Assembly (NCBI RefSeq): GCF_028769735.1
Contig: NC_088179.1
Coordinates: 8,957,950-9,021,949 of the forward strand
DNA: 64,000 nt
Source: Zonotrichia leucophrys gambelii
Taxonomy: Eukaryota; Chordata; Aves; Passeriformes; Passerellidae
Direction: 5' to 3'
Of the stretch, positions 1-64,000 are shown piece after piece; position 1 is the first letter of the stretch; every line of letters begins with the position of its first letter. A model generated the notes under the pieces. That model was not told the DNA's origin, did not search any database, and saw nothing but the letters and a program-made list of their open reading frames with translations. Made by a program: the position numbers and the translations under genes.

Positions 1-231
1 CTGCTGCAAAAGCCCATAACCAGAGACATTCTGAGCAATCCATCAAACCAGCCAAAGAGCATCAGCAAAGGAACTCATGATGTTTCCAACATTATTTTCT
101 ATAACAGCCTTCAACATGCACTAGAAACAGGTTTGATTTGGTTGATATTTTTCCAGATCAGTTGGAAATCAGCAGTTTGATGTCTTAATCATGTTATTTG
201 ACCCACAAACAGGCACGGTTAGAGCACTCAC

Positions 232-56664
<56,433 letters not shown>

Positions 56665-59619
56665 CTAAACAGAAGAAACACAAACAATAACATAGAATTA
56701 CTGCAAGGGTTTAGACTCAAGAACGCTAAAGAACTGATAAAGTTCTGGGCAGCCCACATGTTAGAGAACATAGTCTTCCCTTTTAGAACTGGGTGCTCAG
56801 TTCTTAAGAGAAAGCCAGAGTCATGTGTTTCCATACTTTGAAGCACAATTTCCCTTTAAAATCAAATGCACTGAATCACACAAGATGGAGTAGGGAGCTG
56901 ATAGCAATTTAACATGCTTTACTGATTCTCATCTGCTTTCTAGGAAGCATCATTAAATTATATAGTTACTGCCTCAAAAGACACGATCTAGTTTAGGCCT
57001 GACTTCCTTCATAGACATTGATTACATATTTTTTGTTTGCATCCTGTTTCATTACCTAAGCCTTCCACTGAAAATACATTTCCCTTATTCTTTTATTCTC
57101 CCTTGTTGCAGCACGAGTGCTTTACTTCTTATTCTGCCCTTAGGATTGATCTTTAACCTCTTAATCACATTCAGGAATATATTAAAAGGATTATAATTTT
57201 TCACCAGTCTCATTTTCCCTTCCACAATGAATTTCCTCAGTCATGCCATCATGCAGTTTTCACTGTCTAAAAGTTTTCTTGCTGGTTGTGCATCCACCTT
57301 TAAAAATTGTTCTTAATACATCAATCTCCCTTAAATAAGGAAGCCAAACCTGAACTACACAGAAGGGCTTGGCTGCGCTGTCAAATAGATCAGAATATCT
57401 GTGCAATATATTTGATGCAGAACTTTTATCAATGCAGTTAAACACAACATGACATTTTGAAAGGCAATAAGATGCATGAAATATGTACAGTTATTGCTAA
57501 GGTGCACATCTACAAGCAAAATGACACTGCGTCAGAATTTCCAGTGATTCCTCATACAGAGCGTAAATTGCAAACTGATATTTGTACAGTATGCTGAAGA
57601 TTTCACCACAGTATTGTATTGTTTTCTCCCCACACTCCACCTGAAGATTTGCGCCAGCCCACCTGGGATGGAAAGGAAGAAAGAGAGGGATCAAGCCTAG
57701 AACCCAACAGTAGAAGTTGCTGCCCAAGACCACAGGGAAAAGGAGGCACATCAGGAAGGAAAAGAGTGGGGATCTACAGTAGAGGAAGAAGCAGCAGGAC
57801 TGAAAGGAATCTGAGGTGGGAGCAGTAAAGACAGTCTCACAGAAAGGCATGAGACTCCAAGCGTCAAACAGAATGGAATAACAGATGGATCAAAGATGCC
57901 TAAATACCAAGAGCTGTGCAGGGAAAGTAGAAGGAAAGAGAATAAAAGGACAATTATAAACTAGTATAAAAAGGCTGACTGCTTCAGTGGGGAGTATTCC
58001 CTCTCTTCATTCCCAGCTCCTCCTGAAGTGCCCATGGGAGTCGCTGCTTGCACAGGGCTCTGCCTCAGAGGGACAGAGAGGGGATTATCAGGCTGCTGGA
58101 GCAAACCTCAGATGGGCTGTCTCGATTACTCAGCACTGGCTAAACAGATATATTTTTCTAAATCTTGTGCAAAATAGGCAAAGTATGTAGCCATAAATGA
58201 TTTTAGGAAGCAATCTTTGTAATCAGAGTCTTCTGTGACAGCTCTATTTGGTTTAGAATGTGGAAAAGGTGGCCAGGAAGTGAGTGCACATTTACAGGCG
58301 CTTCCCTCCCCAGCAGTTCAGCACAACCAAAGGCAGTAAACACATTCCAGGTGGATCCACTATCTACCTTCTCATCTGACACAAGACCTCATTATTTTAC
58401 AGGATGCAGAATAAAGTGAGACCATTAGACAATACAATGCCATATTCTCCAAGAATGAGGATAATATTCCAGCATTATAACTGACTCTCTCTGCACTTGC
58501 CAGGGTCAGGTTCAAAGCTACCCCCGAAAACCACTCCAGCACTGATTGCACTTGGCCTCTAAATGTAGAGATAATTAAAAAAAAACACCTCACACCCAAC
58601 TTTCTGTTTTATGGTTCTTCATAAAACAACTTGGTCACTCTTGTATTTGTGTTAAATGTGTGTGACAGTCACCTAGGCTATAAGATTATCTTACAAGAGA
58701 CACATATTCTCTATTCTACACAAGCCAAGGAGGAGCTCACAGAGCATTGTGAGGGTGAGCCCAGAACCTCCAATTCACACATCATTCCCCTTCTCCCTGG
58801 CAAATGTAAACCAAGGGAACCTTCTACAGAAAGGAGCACTTTTCCCCTGTGGTACTTTCATTGCTAAGTATTTTATTTAACAGATGCATTTAAAGCCCAC
58901 AGAGAGCTCTCAATGTCAGCTTTTATTGCAAACATTATAGGCTGGTGTGTTCAAAAAAGCAGTTGTGAATAACATATAAAGCAGGCCACAGTGTTTTAGC
59001 TTGTAACTATAAAGGTTTATTGTGCTCCTCCAAGAAAAAGCTAATCAAAATAAAAATCAAAGGGGACAAAGCAGCACATTCAAGTATCACTCAATAAATC
59101 CACAAAAGACAAGCCAACCCAGTGGAACAGCTACCACTGTTCTGAGCTAGCTTCTGTGGGCAAACTAGAGCTAACTTAAATAGGAACTCCAAAAAAAGAT
59201 TTTCTCTTCAGAATATCCCAACTGAAAATTAAATACTTCTGCTTACTGTACTGACTTAGAATGATTTTTTTAAAATTGGAAATTGCTACTGGAAATTAAG
59301 TTTTAGCAATGAGGAACAATACCTGCAAACCTGATTTGAGGAGCAAGTGAAACCTTTATAGAGGCAGAGATTTCAAGAAGAGGCTAGAGCTGGATAATTC
59401 CTGGCAAAGAACAGAGGCACCAATGCAGGGGCTGTTGAGCTCAAGTGAACTGTGGGGGAGGAAAAATACAGACGGAGAAATGGAAGTTTTGGGATGTGGG
59501 AGGCTTGGCACATGTTTGCATGAACTTTCTGCTGCTCTGCTAACCAGGCAGGCAGCACAGCCCATTCCCAGGGGCCCTATCAAACTAAGGTCTTTCCTTT
59601 TTATTTTTAATTTTTCTTT

Positions 59620-59875
59620 TTTTTTTTTTTGTCTTTTTGTCCAGATGGCCTAATTTTTCCTTGCAGGGACAGACAATCCAGACTTTTTCCACGTGTAACT
59701 TCTTATCTCTGGTTCTGGTGATGACAGCACGATGGCTACCACTGTGAAAAAGACATTTAAGATTTACCCAGCAATGGAAAGGAACCTTTTGGAAGGGGAA
59801 AAAAAAAACCAACCCAACCAGCCAATTCACAAAAAACCCCAAATAAACAAAAAGAAAAAAAAAAAAAAAGGGGGA
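59620..59875. repeat. Poly(T) tract and facing poly(A)/purine tract
   Basis: A T-rich run near 59620-59640 and an A-rich run near 59840-59870 flank about 200 nt of ordinary sequence in the long 5' intron. I could not match the interval to a known retroposon. Confidence 0.6.
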
Positions 59876-62587
59876 AGTGAGGGAAACAAAAAGGAAACAA
59901 CTTCCCTGCTTATATTCTCTCTGAGGCAGCACTAGTATGTGGACTTCAGAAATAGAGATGGACGTACAATAGAAGTCATTAGGGGCACAAGAGGAACTGC
60001 ATGCACAGAGAAACTCTGTCCCCCAGCCTGGCAGAGTGGCTGTCCCTGAGGTGGAACAGGGCTGGGCAGGCCCGTGCAGGAGCCTGGGACAGAAAGCCAG
60101 GACGTTCAGAGCTGGCTGTGGCACCGCAGAGGAAGCTGCAGAGGAGGCTCTGTGCTCTGCCATGACGTGCACAGCCCCGCTCACAGAGCCTCCCCTCCAT
60201 CCTCTGACCTCCGCAGCAACACCGAAGGAAGGAAATGTGTGGGGATTTGGGAGGTGGAAGGAGCTGAGATCACCCTGAGTGAAATCCAGCCCAGTGAGCA
60301 TGGCAGCATCACCAGCGGCTGCTGCCAACCTGGACCTTCATTCTGAGCTCTCAAAACTGTTCCCAAAATAACAGTTCACACAAAGTCCAGTGACACAGGC
60401 AAGTAACAAGCCAAAACATTGAAACACACTATTGTTTTAAAGTATCAAACATTTTAACAAGTATTTATCTTCTGTGCTATCAAAAGACTCACTAGCCTTT
60501 AATAATCTATGTCTAGCCCTGACACTACAGCTCTTTCGTGCACTAAAAAACCTTCGATTTTGAAGATGGGGAAAATTACACTGTGATGAATGGCAAAACT
60601 CTCTGAGTGTCATTGTCAACAGGAGCTCCCATTTTAGTCTGAGAGAAAGGTAAGAACAATGCAGATTGGTCTGCAAATCAAAAAGGCTCTGAAATCAACA
60701 CTACGGGCACACCGCCATTTTCAGGAGTTATACAGGAGGCTGTGGCTTTTTCACATTGTGATTAATAAAACCCATGTTTCATAATTACTTACAGATCCTG
60801 TAAAAACCCAGCCTGCAATACCTCAAATAAAAACTCCCTCAGATGAGTAGCAAGGGTTTTGTAAGCTTACTACAAGTGACAACTCCCTCTTGTGTATCTA
60901 GAAAACCTCAACAGGAAAGTTCAGAGACGCCCACATGAACACTGTATTATCACAGACAAAATTACCTACATCATTCACTGAATAAAATTGCAATTTTCCT
61001 GCACTGTTGTTTCATTTTCATTTCTTTCTCACGCAGGAAGATCCCTCCTTCTGCCCCTGCACAGCTCCTACACCTCTCCTCATTCATGGGGACAGCCCCT
61101 CTCTGCAAACGTGTTTTGTGAAACTCATCCACATAGCACCTTTTTTTTGTGGTAGGATCACCTGACTTGAACTCATTTCTTAAAGGAGAGCTGATAACTA
61201 ATATTTACTTTCTGCATTTTTTCTTTACATATACCTAGAATTTTATTCCTATAGATATACACACACAAACAGGATGTATTTGTGTGCCCACGCCTGCATT
61301 CTTCTTGAAAATACTGACTTGAGCCAAACCAATATGGGATTCAACACATTACAAGCAGGTAGTTTAAGTTCCTCAAACTAAATGTAACTTTGAAAAGCAA
61401 AGTTCAGTATTTCCTTATATTTCCAAATGAAATGTGGGGAAAATCCCAAGCATTCCCATTTGATCTGCATATTCAGGATACAGCCTTAGGAAAGGTGATA
61501 TTAGCAATGTTTTAATTATCTATAAGGAAGAATTTATTTTTGTTTCTAGTGAAGTGAATGTTTTTTTGCCAAAATTATGGACCATGAGGACAATGCTGAC
61601 TGGCATTAATGCAGCAGACGTGCAACAAACTCTGTGAGGAATGAGAAAATTCAGAATTTGGAAGGAAGCAGCATGATAAAGGAAGTCAGGAATACTTAAA
61701 ACAACAAACCACTGAAGATAATTTTATTCTGGCTTTAAAAGTTTCTGGAAACTTATCCTTTCTTGGAACCTGATTTAGTTCCTCAGGCTGCTCCTGCCTA
61801 AGAAAAGTTAAGGTGGAAAAATCCAGAAGGAAAATATCCTAATACAACTACAGCTATAGGAATAATCAATTCACAAAGTATGAACTTTAAAATAAAGCTA
61901 ATACTTAGGAGGTATAAATGAAGAAAGGGACTCAGATAGTAATCAATCATAGAATGCGAAATATTTATTCTCTTTGCAGGCATAAGATACTTATTAAGGG
62001 ATTATTTATTTGCCTTGGTTTTATTTTGTTTTAGATTTTCATTTTGCAGTTTCAGCAAAACACAGGTGGTCAGACATCTTATTTAAAGTCAATTCTTCTG
62101 CCTCACCCATTGCAATAACATTTCAATATCACAGGGAAAGATTTGAGTTCCAGAGGAATGCAAAAGCAGTGTTAAGAGAACTCAATAGAGAACCAGAGGC
62201 AGAAACCCTCCACTACAGGTGGACAGCATCAAATGCCATTGATATTGAAAGCTTTCCTCAGCAACATCAGCCTCATCTGTCTCCATCTGTCTTGTCAGCT
62301 CTTCTGGATCCATAAACTGATACTGCCCAGGCAATTGAGTCCTCTTGGTGTGCCTCTAAGTAATGTTTATGGTTGCTTGAGGAAGGGAAATCTGATCAAA
62401 TCCCCTGTCTCTGTATGGATTTTGGTGAGGGCTGGGGGAAAAAAAACCCTCATCCTTGAAGGGCTACAGCAATGTAAGGGCTAGAAGTGGAGGAAAAGCT
62501 TTCCTATTGCCACCAGTGAGAAACACACAGCCAGGAAGAGACAGACAGGATGTTAAGGCATTATCACAGACTTCTGACAACCCTTTA

Positions 62588-62620
62588 CAAATGACCTTGT
62601 CTTGTAGACAAGGCCATTTG
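62588..62620. repeat. 15-bp hairpin with one mismatch
   Basis: Arms 62588-62602 and 62606-62620 pair at 14 of 15 positions around the 3-nt loop TGT. It is too short for a miRNA precursor. It lies in the long 5' intron. Confidence 0.88.
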
Positions 62621-64000
62621 AACACCACCAAGCACCCAGAAGAAGGAGACCAGAGATCATGGATCTGAGATCTTCAACAGTTTCAGCACCATGTCCTCAC
62701 ATTGCACCATACAAAGGAAATAGGTTTTCCCTCCAAGAGCAGACCCCTCTTTCAGAGCTCACCAACTTGCTCCTGTCTTTGTCTCAACTTGTTGAAGTAC
62801 TGCAACAGTGAGCAGCCAGAGACAGCTGATACCAAAACGGCTTCAGCATGTGGAACTGGACATTCCCTAGAGTCTCATCAGGAATTAGGCATTTAGTCCA
62901 GGTGACCAACAGTCAGTCAAGGTGGACACCTTCACTGCTCATACTGTGCTGTATTTGAAGCAAGACTCCTTCAGTGAGTGAAGAGTTGGCTTTTCCACAG
63001 TTCCCAGACAGAGATGAAGGCCACCAACTCCACTCGTGTACAACTATCCCAAAGTGCTGAACACCTGCCATGAACACAACGGGCTGCAGCTAGGGCAGGA
63101 ACACCTTTGCAATTGCTGCAGGGGACAATCATCACAGATCTTCACAGAACCCTGTGCTCAGTTTTGCCTAATTTTGGACTGGAAACCATCCCCTTCACAG
63201 AGTTTAATTTATTGTGTATATATGCATAATTTCTGGCTTTGTGGCAAATTGGAACACATGCATTACTACTTTAAACAGAGTCTCTACCCTGCTACTCTTC
63301 CATGCACAGCCTTAGTGTTTTTTCCACTGCTTTGCTCCCCTGTCCCCCTCCCCTTGGCTCCCTCGCAGTGCAGAGAGAGCTAATAGATGCACTCAATATG
63401 TGTTTTACCAGGTTGCCATTAGCATCCCCTTGGCGTGCTCGGCTGTAACGATTCCTAGGCACCGTGCACCGTGTTCCATTTTTAGACCCTCCACTTTCTC
63501 TGCAAAGCCATGGGCACAGTGCTGGCCTTGCAACTTGTGGAACCTTGAAATAAAAAGCAGACCCCAAAGTGCTGAAAGGGCAGTGAGGCTTCTGGGAAGG
63601 CAGATAACTCCACAAGCTATGTTATCTTTTAACACTGCTGCCAGATTAACAAAGATGGCAAACTTCAGGCAATCTGAGCCGGCAGTAAATTATTATTGCT
63701 CTTTTCAAACCTGCTGAAAAGAAATAGGGCCAGCCTGTAAAATGTCACATTGCATACAATTCAACAGCTACTTTTCTGCCTAATTTTGGACTTAAGAGTT
63801 TCTAATCCCTGTGCTTGTCTGTGACTGACTTTTCCTCACAGTTTTCCCTTGCAATTATAGCACATATGAAATACTTTTTCAGACCAGAAGCAAGGTGTGA
63901 AAAATCCCAATCTGTGAAAAAAACGCTGAGAACCATCACATTATGGGCTAATCATAAGTGCTTGGAATTTAACTCCTTCTCAAAGCTGGCCAAAAATTTG

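Larger units (their letters stand above)
56665..64000 (-). other. 3' part of a long DOCK10 intron (at least 7.3 kb)
   Basis: No exon was recognised on either strand. In particular I found nothing coding for the TVPEDAE-like or PLDYETVIEE-like stretches that precede exon 1 in DOCK10. A moderately GC- and CpG-enriched segment spans about 59995-60345. Open frames here lack family resemblance. Confidence 0.75.

Noticed and set aside
59585..60328. 247-codon open frame on the minus strand
   Set aside because: Its end is coded by poly(T)/poly(A) tracts (Phe and Lys runs) and the rest has no family resemblance. It has no plausible splice context with DOCK10.

Overview
The window is vertebrate nuclear DNA and most likely comes from a bird, probably a songbird. 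It holds one recognisable protein-coding gene, read on the minus strand: DOCK10 (zizimin-3), a large Rho-family guanine-nucleotide exchange factor. I placed 44 consecutive internal coding exons between 56664 and 232. They total 4,987 nt, or 1,662 codons plus one base. Every intron has GT-AG ends, every exon junction keeps the reading frame, and the joined peptide follows DOCK10 in order without a gap. The start codon and the first exons lie beyond the high-coordinate end. The last exons, which encode most of the catalytic DHR2 domain, lie beyond position 1. Residues are numbered w1-w1662 from the first codon in the window.

Layout from high to low coordinate (the direction of transcription): 64000-56665 is the 3' part of a long intron with no exon recognised. 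Exons 1-2 (56.7-52.8 kb) encode the end of the conserved N-terminal region of DOCK-C/D proteins. Exons 3-5 (52.5-47.3 kb) encode a nine-glycine linker and the PH domain. Exons 6-13 (45.7-33.1 kb) encode the PH-to-DHR1 linker. Exons 14-19 (32.0-27.4 kb) encode the C2-like, membrane-binding DHR1 domain. Exons 20-41 (26.8-3.0 kb) encode the long helical armadillo-type middle region and a low-complexity Ser/Asn-rich linker. Exons 42-44 (1.6-0.2 kb) encode lobe A of DHR2, which begins the CDC42/RAC exchange module.

The only clear mobile element is a solo LTR of about 1.34 kb (14345-15681) in intron 26, antisense to DOCK10. It has TG...CA ends, imperfect terminal inverted repeats and an AATAAA signal, and it resembles the ERVL-type LTRs common in passerines. 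With the compact introns, it is the main basis for the songbird inference. The rest is AT-rich intron with short homopolymers, a few small tandem repeats and several short perfect or near-perfect hairpins.

I found no second gene, no RNA gene, no CRISPR array and no sign of an undescribed biological system. The points worth a second look are modest: in-frame cassette candidates (exons 28 and 44), a tandem NAGNAG acceptor (exon 19), a trinucleotide repeat coding for polyglycine, an LTR without an obvious target-site duplication, and several intronic hairpins.
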